A DNA stretch of 64,000 bases from the NCBI RefSeq assembly GCF_003355155.1, contig NZ_CP031320.1, positions 1,598,369 to 1,662,368 on the forward strand, read 5' to 3'. The notes below the pieces were generated by a model that saw only the letters and a list, made by a program, of their open reading frames with translations, had not been told where the DNA came from and searched no databases. Of this stretch, positions 49,929 to 59,181 are shown piece by piece (position 1 is the stretch's first letter; every line of letters starts with the position of its first letter). A program made the position numbers and the translations under genes. The DNA comes from Streptomyces armeniacus (GTDB lineage: Bacteria; Actinomycetota; Actinomycetes; Streptomycetales; Streptomycetaceae).

Positions 49929-51461
49929 ATGACGCATCCAGACAGAGGCGCGCACGGGGCGGGGGAGTCCCGCCTGCAGACCGCCGAGGAGCCGCAGCGG
50001 AAGATGCCCCGGGAACTGGGCTGGTACGCCTCGTTCTCCGTGGCCTTCGGGTTCGTGTCGATCGCGACGGGCATCTTCACGACCTACGGCGCGGTCCTCG
50101 CGACCTCGGGTCCGCGCGGCATCTGGGCCTGGCCGATCGCCGTGGTCGGCCAGCTGACGGTGGCGCTGGTCTTCGGCGCCCTCGCCGCGCGCATCCCGAT
50201 CAGCGGCTACTCGTACCAGTGGGTGTCGCGGATCGTGGGCCCGGTGTGGGGCTGGATCATGGGCTGGATCTCGTTCGCGTTCCTCGGGGTGGTCGTGGTC
50301 GCCGTGGACTACACGATCGCCTCGACGATCCTGCCGGAGCTGTTCCGGTACGTCGGCACCACGCAGAACGCGTGGGCGATCACGGCGGTGGTGGTCCTGC
50401 TCCAGGCGGTGCTGGTGGCCCTGTCGACGCGCAGTACGCACAAGGTCAACAGCGTCGCGGTCACCGTGCAGCTGATCGGCATGATCGCGCTGACGGTCCT
50501 GCTGTTCGCCGTCGGCGCCTTCACCGGCAAGCTGGACTTCGGCAACCTCTTCGACACGGCGTCCGTGCCCGCCGACGGCTACTACGCGCTGGGCGGCGCC
50601 ACCGAGGCGGGCCCGTTCGCGCTGGCGTTCCTGCTCGGGGCCTTCACCATCGTCGGCTTCGAGTCGGCGGCGAACCTGGCCGAGGAGACCCGCGAACCTG
50701 CCCGTGTGATCCCCAAGGCCATGGTCCGCGCCGTCATCTCGCTCGGCGTGCTCGGCTTCCTGTTCCTCGTCGCGATCACCGCCGCGGCGGGCAAGGTGGC
50801 CGGAGTCGGCACCTCCGAGACCCCGGTGGCGACCGTGATCACCGCCGTACTGGGCTCGGTCGTCGGCAAGGTGCTGCTCGTTCTCGTCGTGATCTCGATC
50901 TTCTCCTGCGGACTCGTCATCACCCTCAGCGGAACGCGCCTGGTGTACGCGATGTCGCGGGACGAACGCTTCCCCGGCTGGCGCCTGTTGCGCCGCGTGG
51001 ACCGGCGTACCGCCACGCCGCTGAACGCGTCCGTGTTCATGCTGCTCGTCGCGCAGGCCATCCTGGCGTTGTTCTCGCGTTCCACGGACGCGCTGTTCGA
51101 GCTGTTCTCGGCGGCCACGCTGCTGCCCGCCCTCATCTACGCCGGGACGATCGCCATGTACATCGCCAAGCGCAAGTCCCTTCCGCCGACCCGGGGTTTC
51201 GCACTCGGGCGCTGGGAGGTGCCGGTCCTGGTCGTCGCGAGCGTGTGGCTCGCGTACGAGCTGCTCATCTTCCGCGACGCCTCCTTCCGCGCGCCCTGGA
51301 CGTACGTACTGGTGCTGTTCGCCATCGGCGCCGTCTACTTCGCCGGACTCCTCCGCCGGCGCGGCAGGCAGGGGCTGACCATGCCCGACATGGCCGACGT
51401 CGACCGCACGCTGGACGCCGCGGACGCCGCGGACGTCACCGCGGAGGGCAGCCCCCGATGA
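49929..51461 (+). CDS. APC-superfamily amino acid/amine permease
   Basis: A 510-residue transporter with about twelve transmembrane helices after an N-terminal soluble stretch of about 28 residues. FGFVSIATGIFTTYGAVLAT and GFESAANLAEETREPARVIP are family blocks, the latter typical of amino-acid/GABA-type permeases. AGGGGAAC stands 5-6 bases upstream of ATG 49929. It is the first gene of an operon with a FGGY kinase and two flavoproteins, and its stop overlaps the kinase ATG. An amino-acid or amine permease is an odd partner for a glycerol-type kinase; the operon's substrate may be an amino-polyol or an amine-like compound. Confidence 0.88.
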   Translation: MTHPDRGAHGAGESRLQTAEEPQRKMPRELGWYASFSVAFGFVSIATGIFTTYGAVLATSGPRGIWAWPIAVVGQLTVALVFGALAARIPISGYSYQWVSRIVGPVWGWIMGWISFAFLGVVVVAVDYTIASTILPELFRYVGTTQNAWAITAVVVLLQAVLVALSTRSTHKVNSVAVTVQLIGMIALTVLLFAVGAFTGKLDFGNLFDTASVPADGYYALGGATEAGPFALAFLLGAFTIVGFESAANLAEETREPARVIPKAMVRAVISLGVLGFLFLVAITAAAGKVAGVGTSETPVATVITAVLGSVVGKVLLVLVVISIFSCGLVITLSGTRLVYAMSRDERFPGWRLLRRVDRRTATPLNASVFMLLVAQAILALFSRSTDALFELFSAATLLPALIYAGTIAMYIAKRKSLPPTRGFALGRWEVPVLVVASVWLAYELLIFRDASFRAPWTYVLVLFAIGAVYFAGLLRRRGRQGLTMPDMADVDRTLDAADAADVTAEGSPR

Positions 51462-52897
51462 CCACCGTCCTCGCCATCGACCAGGGCACCTCCGGTACCA
51501 AGGCCGTCGTCGTCGACTCCGCCGAGGGCACCGTCGCCGTCGCCGAGGAGACCGTACGCCCGGTCTACCTGCCCGGCGGGGGAGTCGAGCAGGACCCCGG
51601 CGAACTCCTCGACTCCGTCCTGAACACCGGCCGCAGCGCGGTCCGTACGGCCGGCCGCCCCGTCGACTGCGTCGCCCTCGCCAACCAGGGCGAGACGGTC
51701 CTCGCCTGGGACCCGGCCACCGGCACCCCGCTGTCCCCGGCGATCGTGTGGCAGGACCGCCGCGCCGAGGGCATCTGCCACGAACTGGCCGAGCACGCCG
51801 ACCGCTTCGCCGCACGCACCGGTCTCGTCCTCGACCCGTACTTCTCCGCCCCGAAGATGGCGTGGCTGCGCCGCAACCTCACCCGCGAGGGCGTGGTCAC
51901 GACCACCGACACGTGGCTGGTCCACCAACTCACCGGCGAGTTCGTCACCGACGCCACCACCGCCAGCCGTTCGCTCCTCCTCGACCTGGACACGGTCGCC
52001 TGGGACGGCGAGCTCGCCGGCCTGTTCGGCCTCGCGGACGAGCGGCTCCCGCGCATCGCCGCCTGCGACGAGATCGTCGGCACCACGCGCGCCTTCGGCG
52101 GCGCCGCCCCCGTCCCCGTGGCCGGTCTGATCGTCGACCAGCAGGCCGCACTCGTGGCGGAGAGCTGCCTGGAGGCGGGGACCGCGAAGTGCACGTACGG
52201 CACCGGGGCGTTCCTGCTGGCAAACACCGGCCGCAGCGCCGTGCGTTCCACCGCCGGGCTGACGACCTCGGTGGCCTGGCGCGCCCGCGGCCGTACGCCG
52301 TACTGCGTCGACGGGCAGGTCTACACCGTCGCCTCCGCCGTACGGTGGCTACAGGACCTCGGCCTCGTCGGCTCCGCCGCCGAACTGGACGCGCTGGCCG
52401 CCGCGGACGCCGAAGGCGTCCTGTGCGTGCCCGCGTTCGCGGGCCTCGCCGCGCCCTGGTGGGCGCCGGAGGCGACGGCCTCGCTCACCGGCATGACCCT
52501 CTCCACCCGGCCCGGGCACCTGGTCCTCGCCGTGCTCCAGGGGATCGCCGCACAGGTCGCCGAGCTGGGCCGGCTGGTCCAGGCCGACCTCGGCCGGCCC
52601 CTGACGCGGCTGCGCGCCGACGGCGGCCTGACCAACAGCGCCACCCTGATGCAGGCGCAGGCGGACATCGGCCAGCTCCCCGTGGACCTCTACCCCTCCG
52701 CGCACGCCACCGCGCTCGGCGCCGCCGCCATGGCCCGCTGCGCACTGGACCCGGCGCTCACCCTGGAGGACGCGGTGGGCGACTGGCGGCCCACGACCGT
52801 ATACGAGCCCCGCTGGCCGGCCGACCGGGCCGAGGAATTCCGCACCACCTGGACGCGGGCCGCCGCCGCCCGCGCCGGCAAGGGAGAACACGCATGA
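51458..52897 (+). CDS. FGGY-family carbohydrate/polyol kinase, glycerol kinase-like
   Basis: A 479-residue kinase that uses ATP to phosphorylate a sugar or polyol. AIDQGTSGTKAVVVD is the first phosphate motif, GTGAFLLANTG the second and ADGGLTNSATLMQAQADI the adenosine site, all close to glycerol kinases. It is coupled to the permease (ATGA) and to the downstream GlpA-like gene (ATGA). Glycerol is a sensible guess, but no facilitator (GlpF) is present and a related polyol is equally possible. Confidence 0.87.
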   Translation: MTTVLAIDQGTSGTKAVVVDSAEGTVAVAEETVRPVYLPGGGVEQDPGELLDSVLNTGRSAVRTAGRPVDCVALANQGETVLAWDPATGTPLSPAIVWQDRRAEGICHELAEHADRFAARTGLVLDPYFSAPKMAWLRRNLTREGVVTTTDTWLVHQLTGEFVTDATTASRSLLLDLDTVAWDGELAGLFGLADERLPRIAACDEIVGTTRAFGGAAPVPVAGLIVDQQAALVAESCLEAGTAKCTYGTGAFLLANTGRSAVRSTAGLTTSVAWRARGRTPYCVDGQVYTVASAVRWLQDLGLVGSAAELDALAAADAEGVLCVPAFAGLAAPWWAPEATASLTGMTLSTRPGHLVLAVLQGIAAQVAELGRLVQADLGRPLTRLRADGGLTNSATLMQAQADIGQLPVDLYPSAHATALGAAAMARCALDPALTLEDAVGDWRPTTVYEPRWPADRAEEFRTTWTRAAAARAGKGEHA

Positions 52898-54420
52898 CAC
52901 CCGCCACCCCACGGGCCCCTCACGCCGGCGTCCACGACGTCGCCGTCATCGGAGGCGGCATCGTCGGCGCGGCCATCGCACGGGAGCTGTCCGGCTACGA
53001 GCTGACCGTCGCCCTCGTCGAAGCCCGCGATGACGTCGGTGACGGCACCAGCAAGGCGAACACCGCCATCCTGCACACGGGCTTCGACGCCACACCCGGC
53101 ACCCTCGAGTCCCGCCTCGTCGCCCGCGGCTTCCACCTGCTGTCCGAGTACGCCAAGGCCACCGGCATCCCCGTCGAGCACACCGGCGCCCTGCTGGTGG
53201 CCTGGACCCTCGAGGAGCTCGACGCCCTGCCGGGGCTGCGGGACAAGGCCGAGGCCAACGGCTACGCGCACTGCCGCCTCGTCGGCGCCGACGAGGTCTA
53301 CCGCACCGTGCCCGGCCTCGGAGACGGTGTGCTCGGCGGGCTGTCCGTACCGGACGAGTCGATCATCTGCACCTGGACCACCAGCCTCGCCCTGGCCACC
53401 GACGCACAGCAGCGCGGCACCGACATCCTGCTGCGGCACTCGGTCACCGGCGTCGAGGCCCACGACGGCCACACCACGCTGACCACCACGGCCGGTGACG
53501 TACGCGCCCGCTGGGTCGTCAACGCGGCCGGGCTGGGCGCCGACCACATCGACCGGCTGTTCGGCCACGACCGGTTCACCGTGACCCCGCGCCGCGGCGA
53601 GCTGTTCGTCTTCGACAAGCTCGCCCGCCCCCTGGTCGACAAGATCGTCCTGCCCGTGCCCACCTCCCGCGGCAAGGGCGTGCTCATCTCACCGACCATC
53701 TACGGCAACGTCATGCTCGGCCCCACCGCCGAAGACCTCACCGACCGCACCGACACCGGGACTTCGGAGGACGGCCAGGCGTACCTGCTTCGCAAGGGGG
53801 AACAGCTCATGCCCCGTCTGCTGGCCGAGGAGGTCACCGCGAGTTACGCGGGTCTGCGGGCCGCGACGGAGCACGGCGACTACGTCATCGAAGCCACCCC
53901 GGAGCAGCGCTACCTCGTCGTCGGCGGCATCCGTTCCACGGGGCTGACCGCGGGCATGGCCATCGCCGAGCACGTACGCACCCTCCTGGCCGACGCCGGA
54001 CTGGACCTGGAGAGCCGCGGCCGGCTGCCCGGCCCGCCGCACATGCCCAACATCGGCGAGGCCGCACCCCGCCCGTACGAGGACGCCGAACTCATCGCCG
54101 GGGACCCGGCGTACGGCACCATCGTCTGCTTCTGCGAACGCGTTTCCGAAGGCGAGATCCGCGACGCCTGCCACGCCCCCGTACCCGCCCGCGGCCTCGA
54201 CGGGCTGCGCCGCCGCACCCGCGCCATGAACGGCCGCTGCCAGGGCTTCTATTGCGGCGCGGCCGTCGACGCCCTGTGCCGCCGGTACACCCGCGACGGC
54301 TGCGGCGACCGCGACGATGCGCCGACCGTGCCGACGGAGACGTCCGTGCCGACGGAGACGTCCGTGCCGACCGAGACGTCCGCGACGACCGTGCCGACCA
54401 GGCCCGAAGGACAACGATGA
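52894..54420 (+). CDS. GlpA-like FAD oxidoreductase with C-terminal BFD-type [2Fe-2S] domain
   Basis: A 508-residue flavoprotein of the DAO family. The FAD motif VAVIGGGIVGAAIARELSGY opens the protein, and a bacterioferritin-associated-ferredoxin-like domain (about 405-465) holds the cysteines as CFCERV and GRCQGFYCG. Anaerobic glycerol-3-phosphate dehydrogenases (GlpA) and their LhgO-like relatives have this plan. It should oxidise the product of the FGGY kinase. The last 40 residues carry a threefold PTETSV repeat encoded by a DNA repeat at 54328-54381. ATGA overlaps join it to both neighbours. Confidence 0.87.
   Translation: MTPATPRAPHAGVHDVAVIGGGIVGAAIARELSGYELTVALVEARDDVGDGTSKANTAILHTGFDATPGTLESRLVARGFHLLSEYAKATGIPVEHTGALLVAWTLEELDALPGLRDKAEANGYAHCRLVGADEVYRTVPGLGDGVLGGLSVPDESIICTWTTSLALATDAQQRGTDILLRHSVTGVEAHDGHTTLTTTAGDVRARWVVNAAGLGADHIDRLFGHDRFTVTPRRGELFVFDKLARPLVDKIVLPVPTSRGKGVLISPTIYGNVMLGPTAEDLTDRTDTGTSEDGQAYLLRKGEQLMPRLLAEEVTASYAGLRAATEHGDYVIEATPEQRYLVVGGIRSTGLTAGMAIAEHVRTLLADAGLDLESRGRLPGPPHMPNIGEAAPRPYEDAELIAGDPAYGTIVCFCERVSEGEIRDACHAPVPARGLDGLRRRTRAMNGRCQGFYCGAAVDALCRRYTRDGCGDRDDAPTVPTETSVPTETSVPTETSATTVPTRPEGQR
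54328..54381. repeat. Three 18-bp tandem repeats at the 3' end of the GlpA-like gene
   Basis: Three units of GTGCCGACGGAGACGTCC (one base different in the third) encode the repeated Val-Pro-Thr-Glu-Thr-Ser tail. The unit is a multiple of three, so copy number can change without a frameshift. Confidence 0.9.
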
Positions 54421-55703
54421 ACCAGCACGCCAGCACCACGCCCGCCCCGTCCACGGCCGGAACCCCGCTGCTCACGCCCGACGTCCTCGTCATCGGCGGC
54501 GGCCCCGCCGGTCTCACCGCCGCCGCCGAGCTGGCCGGGGCAGGCGCCGGCCACGTCCTCGTCGTCGACCGCGAACCCGAGGCCGGCGGCATCCCCCGGC
54601 ACAGCGACCACACCGGCTACGGGCTGCGCGACCTGCACCGTGTCCTATCCGGGCCCGCGTACGCCCGGCAGCTCACCGACCGGGCCACCGCCGCCGGCGC
54701 GGACATCCGCACCCGCACGATGGTCACCGGCTGGGCAGGCGACGGCGCCGCCGAGGTCACCAGCCCCGAAGGCCGCTTCCGCATACGGCCCCGCGCCACC
54801 GTGCTGGCCACCGGCGCCCGCGAACGCCCCCGCAGCGCACGCCGCATCCCAGGCGACCGGCCCCAAGGGGTGTACACCACAGGCCAGTTGCAGAACCTCG
54901 TCCACGTGCACCACCAGCCCGTCGGCAAGCGGGCCGTCATCGTCGGCGGCGAACTCGTCAGCTGGTCCGCGGCCGTCACCCTGCGCGAGGCGGGCTGCAC
55001 ACCGGCCCTCATGGTCAGCCAGTACGCCAGGGCCGAGTCGTACGCCGCCTTCAACGCCGCCGGCCGTACGGTGCTCCGCGTCCCCGTCGCCACCCGCACC
55101 CGCGTCACCCGCGTCATCGGCAAGGGCCGCTGCGAGGCCGTGGAGATCGAGCACCTCGACACCGGCCGGCGGCGTACGTTCGCCTGCGACACCGTCGTCT
55201 TCACCGGCGACTGGATCCCCGACCACGAACTCGCCCGCACCGCCGGCATCACCCTCGACGACGGCACCCTCGGGCCCGTCACGGACACCGCCCTGCGCAC
55301 CAGCCGCGCGGGCACCTTCGCCGCCGGGAACCTGCTCCACCCCGTCGACACCGCCGACATCGCCGCGCTCGACGGGCGGCACGTCGCCGAACAGGTCATC
55401 CGGCACCTGCGCGGCCACCGGCAGCCGGAGGACGGCCTGCGCCTGGCCGCCGACGTCCCGTTCCGCTGGGTCGCTCCGCAGATCCTGCGCCCGTACGATC
55501 CGCCGCCCGCGCGCGGCCGACTGCTGCTGTGGACCGACGAGTTCGTGCGGTTCCCCCGGGTGACCGTACGTCAGGACGGCCGCGTCCTCGCCCGCCGTAC
55601 GCTGCCCTGGCCGGCCGCGCCCGGGCGGGTCTTCCGCGTCCCCTCGGCGCTCCTCGACCGCGCCTCCGCCACGGGCGGAACGGTCCGCATCGGCCTCGAC
55701 TGA
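54417..55703 (+). CDS. FAD/NAD(P)-binding oxidoreductase, partner of the GlpA-like protein
   Basis: A 428-residue two-dinucleotide-domain flavoprotein. The first motif is VLVIGGGPAGLTAAAEL (about 21-37), the NAD motif AVIVGGELVSWSAA and the C-terminal FAD motif AGTFAAGNLLHPVDTA. In many bacteria a gene of this kind follows the GlpA-like gene, usually with a small DUF1667 gene as third partner; I see none here. It probably passes electrons from the [2Fe-2S] flavoprotein to a carrier. Overlap ATGA with the previous gene. Confidence 0.87.
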   Translation: MNQHASTTPAPSTAGTPLLTPDVLVIGGGPAGLTAAAELAGAGAGHVLVVDREPEAGGIPRHSDHTGYGLRDLHRVLSGPAYARQLTDRATAAGADIRTRTMVTGWAGDGAAEVTSPEGRFRIRPRATVLATGARERPRSARRIPGDRPQGVYTTGQLQNLVHVHHQPVGKRAVIVGGELVSWSAAVTLREAGCTPALMVSQYARAESYAAFNAAGRTVLRVPVATRTRVTRVIGKGRCEAVEIEHLDTGRRRTFACDTVVFTGDWIPDHELARTAGITLDDGTLGPVTDTALRTSRAGTFAAGNLLHPVDTADIAALDGRHVAEQVIRHLRGHRQPEDGLRLAADVPFRWVAPQILRPYDPPPARGRLLLWTDEFVRFPRVTVRQDGRVLARRTLPWPAAPGRVFRVPSALLDRASATGGTVRIGLD

Positions 55704-55784
55704 CCGGCCGCTCCCCGCCCCCGTACAGCTCCCGTACCGCTCCCGTACGCCTTGCGCGGGGGCGCGTACGGGCTGCGCCGACGC

Positions 55785-55813
55785 TTGTACAACGTTGGAA
55801 TTCGCGCTATATA
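55785..55813 (+). promoter_or_regulatory. Strong promoter of the GH43 gene with a palindrome in the spacer
   Basis: TTGTAC (55785-55790), 17 bases, TATATA (55808-55813). The spacer includes CAACGTTG (55790-55797), a perfect 8-bp palindrome that may bind a regulator. Confidence 0.7.
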
Positions 55814-55892
55814 CCTTTCTGTACGCCTGTGTTCGTGCATCACGCCGTGTGTCCGTCCAGAGCCTGATCGGCATCGTATGGAAGGTACGCCC

Positions 55893-57440
55893 GTGAGACA
55901 TCCACTGCGCCGCAGACGCCGGCCGCTCCTGGCCGCGGCCCTGTGCCTCGTCGTCGCCATGGCCGGAATCGGCCCGGCCGCCGCCCGTCCGTCCGCCGAC
56001 CGTGGCGGGAACTCCGAAGCCGAGCCGGAAGCCAAGGCCAAGGCCGAGACCGAATCCGAGACCAAGACCAAGACCAAGACCAAGGTCAAGCCCAAGCAGA
56101 AGGGCACGGCCGCCGGCCAGTTCCGCAATCCCGTCAACACCGGACCCGACCCGGCCCTCGTCACCCACGAGGGCCACTACTACATCGCGACCACCCAGGG
56201 CGACGCCCTGCGCATCTGGAGGTCGCCCAGTATCGCGACCCTGCTGACCGCCGAGCCGCACGAGGTGTGGCGCGACAGCGACCCGTCCCGCAACCGGCAG
56301 ATCTGGGCGCCGGGCCTGTACAAGGCGACCGTGGACGGCGCCGAGCACTGGTACCTCTACTACACCGCGAGCGACGGCAACGACTCCGCGCACCGCATGT
56401 ACGTGCTCGAGTCCGAGGGCTCCGACCCCCTCGGCCCGTACCACTTCAAGGCCAAGGTCGCCGACTCCGGCAACGACCGCTGGGCCATCGACGGCGAGCC
56501 CTTCGAGCACGACGGCAAGCTGTACTTCGCCTGGAGCGGCGAGCGTGACGACGGCGTACGCAACCAGCTGTTCCTCGCGCCCATGGCCAACCCCTGGACC
56601 CTCGGCGGCAGCCGCGTCCACCTGCCCGTCGACGGCAACTGCCCGGAGGTGCGCGAGGGTCCGACCCCCATCCGCAACAAGGACGGCCGTCTCTTCCTCA
56701 CCTACTCCGCCTGCGACACCGGCAAGCCGGACTACGCGGTCTGGTCGAAGTCCCTGCCGCCCGGCGCGAATCCGCTCGACCCCGCCGCCTGGACGCAGGA
56801 GCCCGGGCCGCTCTTCTCGCGCAACGATGCCGCCGGTGTCTGGGGCCCGGGGCACCACTTCTTCTTCACCTCGCCCGACGGCACCGAGGACTGGATCGCG
56901 TACCACGCGAAGAACACGTCCGCGTACACCTACGACTGGCGCACCACCCGGGCGCAGCGGATCGGCTGGACCGCCGACGGCCGGCCGGACCTCGGCGTCC
57001 CCGTCGCCCTCGGCACCCCGGTCGACCTCCCCGCTGGCGACCCGGGCCCGGGCACGACCGCGCTCAACGACACCGACCCGCAGGTGACGTACACCGGGAA
57101 CTGGAACTCCGGCAGCCAGTGCGGCGCCCAGTGCTTCCACGGCGACGACCACTGGAGCGAGGAGGCCGGGGCCACCGCGACCATCCGCTTCAACGGCACC
57201 CGCCTCGCGCTGCTGTCCGTCAAGGACACCGGCAACGGCATCGCCGCCGTCTCGGTCGACGGCGGCGCGGAGCAGCGTGTCGACTTCCACGGCAGTACGC
57301 GCGTCGGGGAGCAGTTGCAGTGGGTGAGCCCGCGGCTCGAACCGGGGGAGCACACGGTCACGGTCCGGGTGACGGGCGAGAAGAACCCCGAGTCCGGCGC
57401 CGCGTTCGTCAGCGTCGACAGGGCCGAGGTCTACCCGTAG
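55893..57440 (+). CDS. Secreted glycoside hydrolase family 43-like enzyme
   Basis: A 515-residue exported protein. The signal peptide is basic (RRRRR) then hydrophobic and ends near AAARP (about residue 32). A charged, Lys/Glu/Thr-rich linker (about 40-70) follows. The five-bladed beta-propeller begins at NPVNTGPDPALV with the catalytic Asp; REGPTPIRN holds the general-acid Glu and WAPGLYKA is a family block. The C-terminal part (about 390-515) is a beta-sandwich-like domain. GH43 enzymes usually cut arabinose or xylose side chains; the activity here is not determined. GTG 55893 is preferred over ATG 55878 because GGAAGG lies 7-8 bases upstream. It has its own promoter. Confidence 0.88.
   Translation: MRHPLRRRRRPLLAAALCLVVAMAGIGPAAARPSADRGGNSEAEPEAKAKAETESETKTKTKTKVKPKQKGTAAGQFRNPVNTGPDPALVTHEGHYYIATTQGDALRIWRSPSIATLLTAEPHEVWRDSDPSRNRQIWAPGLYKATVDGAEHWYLYYTASDGNDSAHRMYVLESEGSDPLGPYHFKAKVADSGNDRWAIDGEPFEHDGKLYFAWSGERDDGVRNQLFLAPMANPWTLGGSRVHLPVDGNCPEVREGPTPIRNKDGRLFLTYSACDTGKPDYAVWSKSLPPGANPLDPAAWTQEPGPLFSRNDAAGVWGPGHHFFFTSPDGTEDWIAYHAKNTSAYTYDWRTTRAQRIGWTADGRPDLGVPVALGTPVDLPAGDPGPGTTALNDTDPQVTYTGNWNSGSQCGAQCFHGDDHWSEEAGATATIRFNGTRLALLSVKDTGNGIAAVSVDGGAEQRVDFHGSTRVGEQLQWVSPRLEPGEHTVTVRVTGEKNPESGAAFVSVDRAEVYP
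56061..56084. repeat. Hexanucleotide repeat in the GH43 linker
   Basis: ACCAAG is repeated four times without a change and encodes Thr-Lys pairs in the linker between signal peptide and hydrolase domain. Confidence 0.9.
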
Positions 57441-57498
57441 GGCTCCCCGGGTGTCGTCGGCGGGCGGTGCTCAGCAGGCAGCGTTCAGCGGCCGGCGT

Positions 57499-57996
57499 TC
57501 AGCAGACGGTGCCGTGGCCGCGCCCCGCGGTCCCGGTGCCGTCGTACGACGCGGTCGTCAGGGTCGCCCATACGGCGTTCCCTCCGGTGCGCGCCGAGCG
57601 GTCGACTCCCCAGGTGTACGCGATCTCCTGGACGAGGAGCAGGCCGCGGCCGTTCTCGTCGTCCGGTCCGGGGCGGCACCGGGACAGGCCGCCGCCGGTG
57701 CGGTCGTGGTCGTGCACCTCGATGCGGAGGCACATGTCGGTGACGAGCCCGGCGCCGCAGAGGATCCGCGGGCTCAGCGTGTGGCACACGGCGTTGGTGG
57801 CCAGTTCGGACATGAGCAGAACGGCGTCCGCGCACAGGTCCTCTGGCAGGCCCCACGCGGTCAGCGGCGCGGTCAGCGAGCGGCGGGCGGCCCCGACGCT
57901 GGGGCGCTCGGCCGGGAGCTCGAGCCAGTGTGTTCGGTCCGGACCCCCGACTTCTAACGGCTGAGGGGAGGAGGTGGTGTGGGGGAGGGGAGACAC
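57499..57996 (-). CDS. ATP-binding HATPase-type regulatory protein (anti-sigma-factor-like)
   Basis: A 165-residue single HATPase_c domain. The N box is in LLMSELATNAVCHT and a GRGLLLVQEIA segment forms the ATP lid, as in RsbW/SpoIIAB-like proteins. GTG 57996 has GGAAGG 9-10 bases upstream. It is divergent from an XRE/DUF5753 regulator, a well-known arrangement in Streptomyces (WhiJ-like clusters). It may modulate that regulator or a sigma factor, but the target cannot be seen. Confidence 0.88.
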   Translation of the reverse strand: MSPLPHTTSSPQPLEVGGPDRTHWLELPAERPSVGAARRSLTAPLTAWGLPEDLCADAVLLMSELATNAVCHTLSPRILCGAGLVTDMCLRIEVHDHDRTGGGLSRCRPGPDDENGRGLLLVQEIAYTWGVDRSARTGGNAVWATLTTASYDGTGTAGRGHGTVC

Positions 57997-58308
57997 CGTT
58001 GTCGCCTTCCATCGGGACGGGCGCGGTCAGGAGACAGGGCAGGTGGTCGCGGGCCTGCGGGGCGGGGGGTTGTTCCGGTGTGCGGGCGCGCGACACGTAC
58101 GCCGGCACGCCAACTCCACGTGGTCTACGGCAGGTTGGCGTACTGCGCGCTCGCGCGGGGCGAGGTCGCTGGCACAAGTCACTATGCTCGCAGCCGAGTT
58201 CATACTGCAAGCTCCTCCCTGATAATTTCAGGAAGACGGTATCCTTCTAGCGGCATCAGCAAGTCGCTGTCAGACTCGTGCTGATGACGGTCCCTCAGGA
58301 GGTAGGGC
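57997..58308. promoter_or_regulatory. Divergent regulatory gap of the HATPase and XRE genes
   Basis: A 312-base region without a gene. Its right part (58180-58290) is less G+C-rich than the surroundings. ATCAGCA (58255-58261) and TGCTGAT (58279-58285) form a 7-bp inverted repeat that could be an operator for the XRE protein. AGGAGG at 58298-58303 is the ribosome binding site of the XRE gene. Confidence 0.55.
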
Positions 58309-59181
58309 ATGAGCGAAGCTCGTTCAGGAGCGGGCGCCAGCGCACCCACCGTTCTCCGGATGATCCTCGGCCGCAGGCTGCAGGACATGCGGCAGGCCGC
58401 GGAGGTGTCGCTGGAGGACGCTGCCCAGGCCCTGCGTGTGAAGCCCCTGACCATCCGCCGTCTGGAGAAGGCGGAGGTCGCCCTCAAGCCCCTGTACGTG
58501 GAGAAGCTGCTGCAGACCTACGGGGCCGGGCAGCAGGAGATCGACGAGTTCGTCGCCCTCGCCGAGCGGGCCAACGAGCCCGGCTGGTGGCACGCGTACC
58601 GCGACGTGCTGCCCGGGTGGTTCACCGCGTACGTCAGCCTGGAGACCGGCGCCAAGACCCTGCGTACCTACGAACCCCACTACGTCACCGGGCTGCTGCA
58701 GAGCTACCAGTACGCACGCGCCGTCCTGCGCGGCGGCTTCCCCAACGACAGCGAGGACGACCTCGAGCGCCGGGTGGGCCTGCGGCTGCGCCGCCAGGGC
58801 CTGCTGGAGCGGCCCGACGCCCCCACGCTGTGGGTCGTGATGGAGGAGGCCGTACTGCACCGGGCCGTGGGCGGCGCGGAGGTCATGCGGGAGCAGATCG
58901 ACCGGCTCCTGGAGGTCTCGGAGCTGGACCACGTCAGCGTCGACATCGTGCCGTTCTCCGCGGGCGCCCACGTCGGAGCGTGCGCCCCCTTCACCTACTT
59001 CCGGTTCGAGGAACCGGAGCTGCCCGACATCGTCTACAGCGAGATCCTCACCGGCTCCATGTACCTGGACCAGCGCTCCGACGTCGCGGCCCACCTCGAA
59101 GCGCACAACCGGATGTCCCTGCTGACCTCGTCCGCAGACAGCAGAGCGGTGCTGCACCGCTTGCGCAAGGAGTACTCATGA
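58309..59181 (+). CDS. XRE-family regulator with DUF5753 domain (WhiJ-like)
   Basis: A 290-residue protein. The helix-turn-helix lies about residues 20-70 (GRRLQDMRQAAEVSLEDAAQ and beyond) and the rest is the DUF5753 domain, with GLLQSYQYARAVL, LERRVGLRLRRQGLL and a late YLDQRSDVAAHL block. These proteins pair with DUF397 proteins encoded next door and act in development or antibiotic control in Streptomyces. AGGAGG precedes the start by 5 bases. The stop overlaps the DUF397 gene (ATGA). Confidence 0.93.
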   Translation: MSEARSGAGASAPTVLRMILGRRLQDMRQAAEVSLEDAAQALRVKPLTIRRLEKAEVALKPLYVEKLLQTYGAGQQEIDEFVALAERANEPGWWHAYRDVLPGWFTAYVSLETGAKTLRTYEPHYVTGLLQSYQYARAVLRGGFPNDSEDDLERRVGLRLRRQGLLERPDAPTLWVVMEEAVLHRAVGGAEVMREQIDRLLEVSELDHVSVDIVPFSAGAHVGACAPFTYFRFEEPELPDIVYSEILTGSMYLDQRSDVAAHLEAHNRMSLLTSSADSRAVLHRLRKEYS

